A stretch of 64,000 bases of DNA from Proteus vulgaris (GTDB taxonomy: Bacteria > Pseudomonadota > Gammaproteobacteria > Enterobacterales > Enterobacteriaceae). The DNA is taken from contig NZ_CP090064.1 of assembly GCF_023100685.1 (NCBI RefSeq), positions 3,921,001 to 3,985,000 on the forward strand, given 5' to 3'. Positions 1-9,008 of this stretch are shown piece after piece; the stretch's first letter is position 1, and every line of letters starts with the position of its first letter. The notes beneath the pieces were generated by a model. That model was not told where the DNA came from. It ran no database searches and was given only the letters and a program-made list of their open reading frames with translations. A program made the translations under genes and the position numbers.

Positions 1-2128
1 AATCATTACACGCATCGCCACCTGTACGTTTTTGTCCACCGATGGTTAAGTTGATAAATGGTTGATAACCAGCAAAATATTTCGCACCTAACTCACTCGA
101 CATCCACATTAATTCAGCACATTTGATGATAAAGGCTTGCATCATTTCCAGTGCTTGCTCACGAGTTAAACGCCCTGATTTGATGTCGTTTTCATACATT
201 GGGAAGCAGTATTGGTCTAAGCGACCTAAAGAAAGACCCGTTTGGTTTTCTTCAACTTCAAACAATGACTCGACTGTCCAAATACTTTGCAAGGCTTCTT
301 GCAGTGTTTTTGGTGGATTTGCGGGTACATTTTCGTTGACTTGAGCAATCGTCAGTAGCTCTTCACGACGTTGAGGATTGCTCTCTTTTGATGCTAATTC
401 ACGTGCATGTTCTGCAATGCGATGTGCATAAGCAATCACACCTTCACAGCTTTCAATAGAGGCTTTATAGAAGTAGATACGGTCAATATCAGCTGGATTT
501 TCCATGCTTAATTCAGCTAATTTAGCTTGCGCATCGGCTTTAATACCGTTCATACCTTTGGTGAATAACAGAACGTCATAACCTGGGCAAGTATCGCCAC
601 CACCATTGATTTGGTGATAAGAAAGATCACTCACAAAGGTTTCACCACTAAATTCCCACACACCTGCTTCGCGATATTGAGCTTCACAGATCTCATCCAG
701 AGAGCGCCCTTCCCAGAATGGAACAATCTCTTCACGAATAACTTTTTTGTCTTCTTCTGAAATTTGGAATGGATCTTGTGGACGCGTGCTCATAGTATCG
801 AGTTCATCACGAACCCAACGCCATGCGATATCAGGAGAGAAAGCGCCAGCACGCGGTTTTCCACAAGGGTGTCCAACAATCAGCTCTTCATCTTGAATTA
901 AAATAGGTGCGGTTTCACAAGCACGACGGAATGCTTTTGCACGTAGTAAAATCGGTGGTAAACCTGGATTATTACGAGCAATCTCAGTAAATGCTAATGC
1001 TCTGTAGATAGAAACGCTTGGACGTGCTTCTAAATAACGGTTACGTAAACGTTGTAAGCGAGGTGTTAAACCTTCCATCACTTTGAATTCGCTCGCGTCT
1101 GCCGTTGGTGCAACAACACTTGCTGAAGGTGCAGCATATTGTGGCTGTGAATTCATACGACCGTTGTATAAACGCACTTGCAGTGAACTGTGTAATGTTG
1201 ACAAATTCGCGCGCGCTGATAGCAACATTTCTGATAATTCGTTGATGCTTACTCGGGGATCGTTAATATCAACACCCTGAGTCATGGCATCAAACATTGG
1301 ATAGCCATCAACTTCTTTGGTCGCACGTACTTCGGAAAGCTCTGCTAATTTCAGCCAAACACTTTCAACGATTTCATAAGCCTGTGCTTGTGTTAAACGA
1401 CCTTGGTCGAGATCACGTTGATAGAATGGATAAAGTGCTTTATCAAATCCCATTGGATTGATGGCATAACTGCCATTTTCCAGATGTAAGACTAATTGCA
1501 GTAAATAGAAAACTTGAACTGCTTCTTTAAAGGTTTCTGCTGGTTTTGCTGGTACTTTTCGTAATACCGCAGCGCTATCTAATAATTCTGCTTTACGGTA
1601 TGGGTTACCTTCCATTGCAGCTAAATTCTCTGCTTTTGCAGATAGAATTTGTGCAAAATATAGCGCTGCATCACATGCATAAATAGCTGATTTACAGTAA
1701 TTAGCTTCATCCATACTGCTACGATTTACGGCACTACCAATGCTTCTAATTCTGTCTTCAAGCTGAGCTTTAATTGCTAAGAAACCTTGGTTTACCACCA
1801 GCATGTAATCAGGTGATGCAACGCTATTGTTAATACTTAAGAAACGGTAGATAGAGTCGCTACGCACTTCTTCTTCAGTGTGGAAAATCGCGCCACGTGG
1901 TGTTGATGATTGACTGCCGATAATCAATTCATCTTGTGCAATGTAGCTTGGAAAATGACGAATAAATTCATAAAAACGTTGCGCAGGTTTAATCGCTTGG
2001 GGCACACCTGCAATGCTGTTGTCTAATGAATCAAAAATGGTTGCACGCTCTGTGCTGATGGAGCTATTACGTGAAACTAAACGTTCTGCCAGCATTTTTA
2101 CGCGTGGCGTCAAAGAATATTTGCCCAT
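1..2128 (-). CDS. cutC: Choline trimethylamine-lyase CutC (long form), C-terminal part outside the window
   Basis: Glycyl radical enzyme that cleaves choline to trimethylamine and acetaldehyde in the lumen of a choline microcompartment. My translation from the ATG at 2128 gives about 709 residues with no stop before the window edge. The radical glycine and the catalytic Cys/Glu lie in the missing part. Residues about 353-676 match the N-terminal half of the PFL-like domain, with GGDTCPGYD near residue 510 close to where a choline-binding Asp is expected. Residues about 7-264 are a second, degenerate copy of the same half-domain, so this is the long gammaproteobacterial type rather than the ~850-residue type. 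It is the last gene of the operon visible here; its activase (cutD) should lie to the left. Assignment rests on the microcompartment context plus the family match. Confidence 0.9.
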   Translation of the reverse strand, partial: MGKYSLTPRVKMLAERLVSRNSSISTERATIFDSLDNSIAGVPQAIKPAQRFYEFIRHFPSYIAQDELIIGSQSSTPRGAIFHTEEEVRSDSIYRFLSINNSVASPDYMLVVNQGFLAIKAQLEDRIRSIGSAVNRSSMDEANYCKSAIYACDAALYFAQILSAKAENLAAMEGNPYRKAELLDSAAVLRKVPAKPAETFKEAVQVFYLLQLVLHLENGSYAINPMGFDKALYPFYQRDLDQGRLTQAQAYEIVESVWLKLAELSEVRATKEVDGYPMFDAMTQGVDINDPRVSINELSEMLLSARANLSTLHSSLQVRLYNGRMNSQPQYAAPSASVVAPTADASEFKVMEGLTPRLQRLRNRYLEARPSVSIYRALAFTEIARNNPGLPPILLRAKAFRRACETAPILIQDEELIVGHPCGKPRAGAFSPDIAWRWVRDELDTMSTRPQDPFQISEEDKKVIREEIVPFWEGRSLDEICEAQYREAGVWEFSGETFVSDLSYHQINGGGDTCPGYDVLLFTKGMNGIKADAQAKLAELSMENPADIDRIYFYKASIESCEGVIAYAHRIAEHARELASKESNPQRREELLTIAQVNENVPANPPKTLQEALQSIWTVESLFEVEENQTGLSLGRLDQYCFPMYENDIKSGRLTREQALEMMQAFIIKCAELMWMSSELGAKYFAGYQPFINLTIGGQKRTGGDACND

Positions 2129-2184
2129 GTGAGGCTCTCCTGATGTTCTTTACTTGACCTAATCGGTATTAATTCGGTTGAGCA

Positions 2185-3333
2185 TTAACTGTGTGATACA
2201 CCGGCAAATGCCTGACGATACAATGTTTCTAATTGGTGTGTGTTTACGTCACGCGGATTTGTCGGCGTACAGCTATCTCGTAAAGCCTGTCCGACCATTT
2301 CCGTTAAACGGGCATAAAAGTCCGCTTCACTGACACCGGTATCGCGAATACTCTTCGGCATACCCATTTCATCTTTCAATACATTAATAGCGACGATTAA
2401 ACTGGTGACCCCTTCTCTTACCGTATTAGCCGGAAGTCCTAGGCTTTGAGCAAGATAGGCGTAACGCTTGGCTGCTTCGCTATTACAATCACCATGAAAA
2501 TTCGCATTAAAAGCAATAACATGCGTCATCAATAACGCATTTGCTCTACCGTGAGGAACGTGAAATACACCGCCTAATGCGTGAGCAAGACTGTGTGTAA
2601 TACCCAGCGAGGCGTTAGTAAATGCCATTCCTGCAATGCAAGATGCGTTATGCATTTTTTCACGGGCAAGTAAGTTGTCACCTTGATGATGGCAATCAAT
2701 AAGATGGCTAAACACTAACTTGACGGCTTTCTCTGCCATTGCATCAGAAAAATCAGAAGCAGCTTTAGAAACATATGCTTCTAGTGCATGGCAAAGCACA
2801 TCCATTCCCGTATCAGCAGTAATTGCTGGCGGTACAGACTTCACCAACTCAGGATCGAGAATGGCGACATCAGGCAACATAAACTCATCAACCAAGACCA
2901 ATTTTTCACTGCGTGACTTAATCACTGAAAATGAGGTCACTTCCGAACCTGTACCACTGGTGGTTGGGATCGCAATAAATTGTGGTTTTGTTCTGTTGCT
3001 CTCTTTACGGGTATGCCAGAGGGAGTACATAACGGCTTTCGCGGCATCAATCACCGACCCACCACCGAGTGCGATAACCAAATCTGGATAATGGGCATCC
3101 ATGATTTTCATACCACTCACAATGGCTGAAATATCAGGATCTGACGCAACATCATCGTAAACTTGGAACTCGATACCCCGTTGCAATAATTTATCGGTAA
3201 CTTTATTTGCAAAGCCAAACTTCACCATTGCTTTATCTGTCACCACAAATGCGCGGCGGGCAGTTAACCCAGAGAGAAAATTCAGTGCATTGGTGCCAAA
3301 CTGAATTTTGGGTTTTATCAGAAACTCACTCAT
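2185..3333 (-). CDS. cutO: Iron-containing alcohol dehydrogenase of the choline microcompartment
   Basis: NAD-dependent group III (iron-type) alcohol dehydrogenase, 382 residues, expected to reduce acetaldehyde to ethanol and recycle NADH inside the shell. The cofactor-binding GGGSVIDAAKA and the metal-binding His-rich segments GMDVLCHALEAY and THSLAHALGG...PHGRAN are present. The start is the ATG at 3333, preceded by AAGGAG ten bases upstream. The longer reading from 3381 would overlap the upstream vertex gene and has no ribosome site. Seven bases separate it from the upstream stop, so it is translated within the operon. The family is broad (EutG, FucO, 1,3-propanediol types), so the substrate is inferred from context. 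The symbol follows choline-cluster usage. Confidence 0.85.
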   Translation of the reverse strand: MSEFLIKPKIQFGTNALNFLSGLTARRAFVVTDKAMVKFGFANKVTDKLLQRGIEFQVYDDVASDPDISAIVSGMKIMDAHYPDLVIALGGGSVIDAAKAVMYSLWHTRKESNRTKPQFIAIPTTSGTGSEVTSFSVIKSRSEKLVLVDEFMLPDVAILDPELVKSVPPAITADTGMDVLCHALEAYVSKAASDFSDAMAEKAVKLVFSHLIDCHHQGDNLLAREKMHNASCIAGMAFTNASLGITHSLAHALGGVFHVPHGRANALLMTHVIAFNANFHGDCNSEAAKRYAYLAQSLGLPANTVREGVTSLIVAINVLKDEMGMPKSIRDTGVSEADFYARLTEMVGQALRDSCTPTNPRDVNTHQLETLYRQAFAGVSHS

Positions 3334-3340
3334 GTCGTTA

Positions 3341-3604
3341 TTACTCCTTACTGTCCCGATAAACCTTCTCAACAATGGCAACCACTGACATCGCTTTGTA
3401 ACGTTCTTTGTTCAGTGCAAAGTATTCTTCAGCCAACACAACATCGTTGATACCTGCACCTACACTATCCACTGCCACATAAGTTTTGTTTTTCAGTGGC
3501 TTAAGCTCATCATCTAAAGTGGCAATCATTAATAAATTGCTGCCTTTAAGTTCTGGGCTTTTTTGTGTCGCTACTACGTGTCCGATTACCTTTGCGAGGA
3601 TCAT
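3341..3604 (-). CDS. cmcD: Microcompartment vertex protein, EutN/CcmL family
   Basis: An 87-residue single-domain EutN/CcmL (BMV) protein of the size that forms pentamers capping the vertices of polyhedral microcompartment shells. It begins MILAKVIGHVVATQKSPEL and carries the family feature VAVDSVGAGINDVVLAEE before a C-terminal strand. It lies between the aldehyde and alcohol dehydrogenase genes, 26 bases after the former. The family call is firm. The symbol cmcD is taken from memory of choline-cluster naming and is less certain. Confidence 0.85.
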   Translation of the reverse strand: MILAKVIGHVVATQKSPELKGSNLLMIATLDDELKPLKNKTYVAVDSVGAGINDVVLAEEYFALNKERYKAMSVVAIVEKVYRDSKE

Positions 3605-3630
3605 GGTTTATATCGCCTTATATCAATGAG

Positions 3631-5298
3631 TTACTTACTCAGACGTCCGAGAACTTCCTTGATAATGCGTTCCACGTTTTCTTCAGTAATATCACCTTGT
3701 TCAATCACTTGTTGCGCGCAAGCACTTACCGTTGTTGCATAAGGAGACGCACCAAAGCGATCATCACCTTCAGTTTGACGTTGTGCAGTTGCACACTCAG
3801 CATGAACAGGCGTTAAAGAAGGTGAACGAAAACGATCATCATCAAGAATGCTGGTCTGGTGATTTGCACTGGAAACAGAGCAAGCAGAAACAGCAGGTTG
3901 AGCAGCTTCTTGTGCTAAAGGACAAGGTTGTTTTAACTCTTCGACGGTACGCACGCCATAACCCACTTTACGAATATTCAGTAAATTCATTGGGCCGACA
4001 TTGTCAGAGCTAGAACCGCCACCTACAGCCCCACAGCCTAAGGTTAACGCTGGAGTAATATTAGTGGTTGCACCGATGCCACCTAATGCCGCTGGGGTAT
4101 TAATCAGAATACGGTTAACCGGTTTTTCTAGAGAAAACTGACGAATAACATCTTCATTTTTGGTATGAATAACTAAGGTATGACCTAAGCCTTCATTAGT
4201 CAGTAATTGCACCACACGATCGCACGCTGATTTCCAATCTTCTTCGATATACATCCCTAAGATTGGGCATAGTTTTTCGCGTGAATACGGATTTTTAGGT
4301 GAAACGGTATCTTGTAATGCGATTAATACACGCGTATTTGCTGGCACACTAAAACCTGCACGCTGACTTAAATAAATCGCATCTTTACCCACAACGGCTG
4401 GGTTAATTGTGCCGTTAGCACGCAGCAACATTGAAGCCACTTTGGTTGCTTCTTCGTCATTCATAAAGTAAGCACCTTGCGCTAATAGCTCACGGTGAAC
4501 TTCGTTATAAATACAACGTTCAACGATAATGGATTGCTCTGATGCACAGATAACGCCATTGTCGAATGTTTTACTGGTGATGATATCGCTCACTGCTTTT
4601 TTGATATCTGCACTGCGTTCAATAAAGGCAGGGCCATTACCTGGGCCACCACTGATGGTTGGCGTACCTGATGCATAAGCAGCACGCACCATACCTTCGC
4701 CACCAGTAGCTAAAATTAATGACACATCTTTGCTGTGCATTAATTCTTTTGTCGCTTCCAGTGTCAGTAATGTCACACCATCAACAATACCTGCTGGTGC
4801 TCCAGCCTCTAAAGCGGCTTTTTTAACAATTTCTAACGCACGGAAACTGCACTGTTTTGCATTTGGATGCGGAGAGAAAATAATCGCATTACCCGCTTTC
4901 AGTGCAATTAGGGTTTTATAGATAATGGTTGATGTTGGGTTAGTTGAAGGCACTAACGCCGTGATAACACCTAAAGGCACGCCAACATCCATGACTTTTT
5001 TCACTTTATCGTCATTGATAATGCCAACGGTCTTCATGTCTTTCATATGTTCATACACACGCAATGACGCGAAGGTATTTTTCAGAACTTTGTCTTCCCA
5101 CTTACCAAAGCCTGTCTCTTCGTTTGCCATTTTTGCCAGCTCTTCTGCGTGACGAGCTGCTTCAAACGCAATGTGTTTTACGATACTGTCGATTTTTTCC
5201 TGCGAAAATTTAGCATAAACAAGTTGTGCATTTTTCGCGTTACGAACTAGCTCACGAGCCAGTTGTCTGGATTGCAAATCTTTATCTAATGCAACCAT
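3631..5298 (-). CDS. cutF: CoA-acylating acetaldehyde dehydrogenase with C-terminal encapsulation helix
   Basis: Converts acetaldehyde, CoA and NAD to acetyl-CoA and NADH, the oxidative branch of choline breakdown. The catalytic cysteine sits in GVICASEQ, and the glycine-rich segments match the EutE/PduP class. After the catalytic domain (to about residue 460) comes a low-complexity linker with the repeated motif DDRF. It ends in an amphipathic helix, ITEENVERIIKEVLGRLSK, of the kind that targets enzymes to shells. I chose the ATG at 5298 because GGGGGA lies five bases upstream; an ATG at 5310 would add MGED but has no purine-rich site. The gene follows the shell genes by 73 bases. Confidence 0.87.
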   Translation of the reverse strand: MVALDKDLQSRQLARELVRNAKNAQLVYAKFSQEKIDSIVKHIAFEAARHAEELAKMANEETGFGKWEDKVLKNTFASLRVYEHMKDMKTVGIINDDKVKKVMDVGVPLGVITALVPSTNPTSTIIYKTLIALKAGNAIIFSPHPNAKQCSFRALEIVKKAALEAGAPAGIVDGVTLLTLEATKELMHSKDVSLILATGGEGMVRAAYASGTPTISGGPGNGPAFIERSADIKKAVSDIITSKTFDNGVICASEQSIIVERCIYNEVHRELLAQGAYFMNDEEATKVASMLLRANGTINPAVVGKDAIYLSQRAGFSVPANTRVLIALQDTVSPKNPYSREKLCPILGMYIEEDWKSACDRVVQLLTNEGLGHTLVIHTKNEDVIRQFSLEKPVNRILINTPAALGGIGATTNITPALTLGCGAVGGGSSSDNVGPMNLLNIRKVGYGVRTVEELKQPCPLAQEAAQPAVSACSVSSANHQTSILDDDRFRSPSLTPVHAECATAQRQTEGDDRFGASPYATTVSACAQQVIEQGDITEENVERIIKEVLGRLSK

Positions 5299-5371
5299 GT
5301 CTTCCCCCATACAGGAGTTAAAAAATTTAGCTGAATAACTTATTTCTTTGCTTTACAGCACGCCTGAATAA

Positions 5372-5650
5372 TTAGGCTTTATGCTGTTGTGCGATTTTCT
5401 CGATATCGTTATGCGGTCTTGCAATAACACGAGAAGTCACCACGGTGCCGATACGTTTTGCCGCTTCAACACCTGACTCAACCGCTGCATTTACTGCACC
5501 GACATCGCCTTTCACCATTGCTGTCACTAAACCTGAACCGACGTTTTCATAACCAATCAGTTCAACATTGGCTGCTTTGCACATTGCATCAGCAGCTTCA
5601 ATGCAAGCGACAAGACCTTTGGTTTCAACTAGACCTAGTGCTTCTTTCAT
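5372..5650 (-). CDS. cmcC: Microcompartment hexameric shell protein (third of three)
   Basis: A 92-residue BMC-H protein with one BMC domain ([20 protein letters not shown]), forming hexamers that tile the facets of the choline microcompartment. The pore-loop region reads [10 protein letters not shown]. It is nearly identical in its core to the two paralogues just upstream; differences concentrate in the N terminus and the last 30 residues. It begins 14 bases after the preceding gene and is followed by the aldehyde dehydrogenase gene. Confidence 0.9.
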   Translation of the reverse strand: MKEALGLVETKGLVACIEAADAMCKAANVELIGYENVGSGLVTAMVKGDVGAVNAAVESGVEAAKRIGTVVTSRVIARPHNDIEKIAQQHKA

Positions 5651-5664
5651 ATTTATTTCCTTCG

Positions 5665-5949
5665 TTATTCAGTCACTTTGTACTGGGCAACGATTTTTTG
5701 AATATCGTTATGTGGACGAGCGATGACTAATGAAGTCACAACAGTACCAACACGTTGAGCAGCTTCTAAGCCAGATTCCACAGCGGCTTTAACGGCACCG
5801 ACATCACCTTTCACCATTGCAGTCACTAAACCTGAACCCACATTTTCGTAGCCGATTAACTCAACATTTGCCGCTTTACACATCGCGTCTGCAGCTTCAA
5901 TACAAGCCACCAGCCCTTGAGTTTCAATAAGTCCTAATGCATCACCCAT
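5665..5949 (-). CDS. cmcB: Microcompartment hexameric shell protein (second of three)
   Basis: A 94-residue BMC-H protein beginning [20 protein letters not shown], with the same [10 protein letters not shown] pore region as its neighbours and a slightly different tail (IVAQYKVTE). It probably co-assembles with the flanking paralogues in mixed shell facets. It sits 20 bases after cmcA and 14 before cmcC, clearly one transcription unit. Confidence 0.9.
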   Translation of the reverse strand: MGDALGLIETQGLVACIEAADAMCKAANVELIGYENVGSGLVTAMVKGDVGAVKAAVESGLEAAQRVGTVVTSLVIARPHNDIQKIVAQYKVTE

Positions 5950-5969
5950 ACGTTCTCCTAAGGCAAAAA

Positions 5970-6248
5970 CTATGCCTTGTGTTTGATAACAATCTTGTTG
6001 ATGTCATTGTGAGGACGAGCAATCACGAGCGATGTAACAACTTCACCCACGCGTTGTGCTGACTCCACACCTGAATCCACAGCAGCTTTCACTGCGCCTA
6101 CGTCGCCTTTCACCATCGCAGTCACGAGACCTGAACCCACATTTTCATAGCCAATAAGTTCAACGTTCGCGGCTTTACACATAGCGTCAGCGGCTTCAAT
6201 ACATGCCACCAGACCTTTGGTTTCAATCAGACCTAATGCATCACCCAT
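5970..6248 (-). CDS. cmcA: Microcompartment hexameric shell protein (first of three)
   Basis: A 92-residue BMC-H protein ([20 protein letters not shown]) and the first gene of the operon as seen here. The reading frame is open to 6293, but only the ATG at 6248 has a well-placed ribosome site (GGAGG eight bases upstream). An ATG two codons earlier is too close to it, and the one at 6293 has none. Core residues are the same as in cmcB and cmcC, pointing to recent tandem duplication or strong constraint. Promoter elements should lie in the 760-base gap upstream. Confidence 0.9.
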   Translation of the reverse strand: MGDALGLIETKGLVACIEAADAMCKAANVELIGYENVGSGLVTAMVKGDVGAVKAAVDSGVESAQRVGEVVTSLVIARPHNDINKIVIKHKA

Positions 6249-6296
6249 TTTCATTTCCTCCGAGAAGCCGTTTAACGGTTTACGTTTGCCCATTGT

Positions 6297-6325
6297 GTCT
6301 GCGTGGTGATTTTTTAAACGCAGAC
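6297..6325 (-). promoter_or_regulatory. Inverted repeat in the leader of the choline operon
   Basis: Perfect 8-base arms GTCTGCGT and ACGCAGAC separated by 13 bases, 49 to 77 bases upstream of the cmcA start codon. In RNA it would form a hairpin close to the ribosome site; in DNA it could be an operator. It is not followed by a T-run, so it is not an ordinary terminator. Function is unknown. Confidence 0.5.
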
Positions 6326-6950
6326 TTTGGTTTCAAAATCACTATAACGCGCAAAAAACAAAACAAAATATAAATCCACAATGGTGATACATATAGAATT
6401 TAACTCTGATATTTAGTGTTTTTTATCTCTCTATTTATTTAACCATGCTGTTTATTTACTTTTTTCATCGTTATAAATTTATTAGCCCCCACAAAAAATA
6501 GATTAAAAAACAGACAAATAAACTTTGTTAGGAGGATGTTTAAAAGGTGCAAAAAGCCAGTACATATCGATGGGAAAGATGTGCGGAATATCACTGATAA
6601 TTCAACGTAAGATCAATAATTGAAAAAGGCTAAATCAAGTCTATATACAAATCGTGCTATTTTTTTATTGATAATGTATTTATTTAATCTAAACCCTTAC
6701 AACAGGTATAAAAAAGTGGAAAGGGTCACGTTTTATCTAATACCTATACACGAGGCCTACACGAATAATAAAATGAGAAAAGTAGCGTTTACTGGAAAGG
6801 CACAAACCTACGACTAAGCATTTATGCTTGTTTAAGGAAAGTTTTCAGTCTGTACAACAAAGGAAGGTAAAAGAGGGAAAGTAATCACACAATAACAGTG
6901 AATATACGAAAAAGAATGGAGCGTAATAAATTAGCTCTTAGAATACAGAA

Positions 6951-6975
6951 AAGGTGGAAACAGATGTACCACCTT
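6951..6975 (-). terminator. Probable terminator of the tetR-marT-fidL operon
   Basis: AAGGTGG and CCACCTT form a 7-base stem with an 11-base loop, followed on the minus strand by TTTTC, 34 bases after the FidL-like stop codon. Confidence 0.65.
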
Positions 6976-7008
6976 ATAATAAAAACAAGATCAGATAATT
7001 AGGATCAG

Positions 7009-7527
7009 TTAATCAAATTTACTACCTGGTTTTAAGGTACAAATATAGAGAGGTGAATTAAGCGAACTTAATAGTAAGGTTTTCTCATTAAGCTTTTGTG
7101 CATTAATAAATAACCCATCATGACTATCTGACATTTCGCGCATAAAATAATCAAAAATAACATCTGGGGATTCATCAATTGATGATGCACTAGCATCCCA
7201 TTGGCTAACAAAATAGTGACGTTCTGTCGGTGAAACACGCTTGGTCGTATAATCAAATTTCACATAACGTTGTAAATACAACCATCCTGGTTTTGAGGTG
7301 GTATAGCCTTCAACAACAATCGATCCTTTACCATTGGCACCAAATGAAAAATGAATATTACCATTTACATTTTCATCTTCCATATTTTCAAAACGCATAA
7401 TGCCTTTGGTTGAGCAAACCATGACACCTTCATTTTTAATCGTTAATAATCTTGTTGCTGCATAAGTGGCGACCAAGATAAAAATCAGGGCCGATAAAAA
7501 ACATAAAAGTTTCCCTGAGATTTTCAT
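7009..7527 (-). CDS. FidL-like inner-membrane protein
   Basis: A 172-residue protein with one N-terminal membrane segment (LLCFLSALIFILVATYAATR) and a periplasmic domain. Length, topology and position after a ToxR-like regulator match the FidL-like family that partners MarT in Salmonella. The ATG at 7527 overlaps the stop of the upstream gene as TAATG, so translation is coupled. A TTG at 7539 could add four residues but is less likely. Its role is not established; a partner modulating the upstream membrane regulator, as ToxS does for ToxR, is an inference. Two cysteines (in VMVCSTKG and YICTLKPG) could form a periplasmic disulfide. Confidence 0.65.
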   Translation of the reverse strand: MKISGKLLCFLSALIFILVATYAATRLLTIKNEGVMVCSTKGIMRFENMEDENVNGNIHFSFGANGKGSIVVEGYTTSKPGWLYLQRYVKFDYTTKRVSPTERHYFVSQWDASASSIDESPDVIFDYFMREMSDSHDGLFINAQKLNEKTLLLSSLNSPLYICTLKPGSKFD

Positions 7528-8384
7528 TAGTATTTCCAAGAATAGTAAAAGTAATTATCGCAATAACTAAATGGGTTATCTTCGTTCTTTGCACAATGTG
7601 CTAAAAATACCCGCCCTAATCCATTTGTTTGTAATTTATCACCATAAAAGAAAACAAATCGCTCACCTTTTACACACTGTAAATTAAGCTTCTTTCTTAC
7701 CGCATCAAAATTGCGAACATAATTATCACTTACCGCAGTATTAATCATGGCTTCATTAGAAAGTAATTCACAATCATTGTGTGTTAATGGTGTTAGTGAA
7801 ATTGGCTTTGATTGATGTTGGTTAAAAAAGATGATCACAGCAAGAAATACCGCACCGAATAAAAAACCAATGCTGGCTAAATACCAACAAATTTCTGTTT
7901 TTTGTTTTTTTTGTGTTACTTCTGTTTGTGTTATATTTAATGGAGTTTGATCGGCAACTGAAGATAAAGACGTTGTTTCCTCTGCTGTTTTATTTTCATC
8001 TTCAGCTAAAGAAAGCGCTTTTTCATTTATTTGAGTTAAAGGCAATAGCGTTGAGTCATCAATTAACTCAACAGAAATATCTGGATTAAACTCTAATCGT
8101 CCTTTCGCAATGGTAACAATGATATTTTCAATACCATAATGGCGAAATGTCTTTCGTAATAAACTCAAATATTGGTTTAAATTACTGTTTGATGAAACTA
8201 ACCCATTATCATCCCAAACACGTTTTAATACTTCATCGCGATTAACTACTCCAGGGTGCTGAATAAAATAAAAAAGTAACGCATTTGCGGTAATAGAAAG
8301 ATGTGTATCAACACTGTCTTTTTCTAATGATATCGCGCCATCCGTTGCGTCGTAATAAATTAAGGCATTTATTTTGTATTTCAT
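7527..8384 (-). CDS. ToxR/CadC/MarT-like membrane-anchored transcription regulator
   Basis: A 285-residue protein. Residues about 5-105 form an OmpR/PhoB-type winged helix (ITANALLFYFIQHPG...VVNRDEVLKRVWDDNG...NLNQYLSLLRKTFRHYG). A charged linker rich in Thr, Ser and Glu follows, then one membrane segment (WYLASIGFLFGAVFLAVIIFF) and a ~90-residue periplasmic sensor domain containing several Cys residues. This is the one-component, membrane-bound design of ToxR, CadC and MarT. I chose the ATG at 8384, with GAGG five bases upstream, over the ATG at 8399, which has no usable site. It lies directly between a TetR gene and a FidL-like gene on the same strand. The regulated genes and the signal are unknown. 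Confidence 0.75.
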   Translation of the reverse strand: MKYKINALIYYDATDGAISLEKDSVDTHLSITANALLFYFIQHPGVVNRDEVLKRVWDDNGLVSSNSNLNQYLSLLRKTFRHYGIENIIVTIAKGRLEFNPDISVELIDDSTLLPLTQINEKALSLAEDENKTAEETTSLSSVADQTPLNITQTEVTQKKQKTEICWYLASIGFLFGAVFLAVIIFFNQHQSKPISLTPLTHNDCELLSNEAMINTAVSDNYVRNFDAVRKKLNLQCVKGERFVFFYGDKLQTNGLGRVFLAHCAKNEDNPFSYCDNYFYYSWKY

Positions 8385-8410
8385 TGTGCCCTCATTCATC
8401 CTGATTAAAA

Positions 8411-8998
8411 TTACTGATTTGCTGTGTTTGCCATATAGTCAAATGTCATTTCAGATAATCTTTCGACTAATGCGCTACGCTCCTCTTGTGAGATAGTAGG
8501 GCCTTCTGTTAATTCAGATAACCAAAGACCATCTGCGGCATAACGAATTAAAGTACCTAAATAACTATTATCTAATTTATCGCCTTTGGCTAAATGGTCT
8601 AGCATCCAATCTCGCCAGCATTTACGCATAATAGGCTCGTTTGGCATAGCTAAAGACAGTATGGCTAATTGACGGCTTTCGTCTGACTGTTTTAAATCAG
8701 AAATATAAGTTAAATATGCGCGAGAAAAACGCCCTGCTTCAATAGGATCATTTTCCATAATAACTGCAATTCGGCTATCCATAATTCCTAATAACCGCTT
8801 AAACACTGCCTGCACTAATTCTAATTTCCCAGGGAAATGATGAAGTAACCCACCTTTACTTACACCCGCTTCTTTTGCTACAGCATTTAAAGAAAGAGAG
8901 GCTATTCCCTCATTAGCCACAATAACACTTGCCGCTTCCAATAATTGCTCTTGAACTCGGATAGGATCTTTTTTTCGGTGATGTGCAGTCGTATTCAT
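8411..8998 (-). CDS. TetR-family transcriptional repressor
   Basis: A 195-residue TetR regulator. The N-terminal helix-turn-helix (residues about 16-62) reads LLEAASVIVANEGIASLSL then AVAKEAGVSKGGLLHHFPGK, a classic TetR pattern. The rest is a ligand-binding helical domain typical of regulators of efflux or stress genes. A perfect palindrome 11 bases upstream of its start is the likely autoregulatory operator. The MarT-like gene starts 26 bases after its stop, so the repressor probably controls the whole downstream unit. No divergent gene shares the promoter, so the ligand cannot be guessed. Confidence 0.85.
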   Translation of the reverse strand: MNTTAHHRKKDPIRVQEQLLEAASVIVANEGIASLSLNAVAKEAGVSKGGLLHHFPGKLELVQAVFKRLLGIMDSRIAVIMENDPIEAGRFSRAYLTYISDLKQSDESRQLAILSLAMPNEPIMRKCWRDWMLDHLAKGDKLDNSYLGTLIRYAADGLWLSELTEGPTISQEERSALVERLSEMTFDYMANTANQ

Positions 8999-9008
8999 GC
9001 ATAGGATA

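Larger units (their letters stand above)
6249..7008. other. Long AT-rich intergenic region upstream of the choline operon
   Basis: About 760 bases between the shell operon and the FidL-like gene, both on the minus strand. It holds the leader and presumably the promoter of the choline operon, an inverted repeat at 6297-6325 and a terminator at 6951-6975. A 65-codon frame on the plus strand (6620-6817) starts with TTG, has no ribosome site and looks random. I see no other gene. Confidence 0.7.

Noticed and set aside
6620..6817. 65-codon plus-strand frame in the choline-operon upstream gap
   Set aside because: TTG start, no ribosome site, AT-driven composition and no neighbour on that strand; looks like chance.
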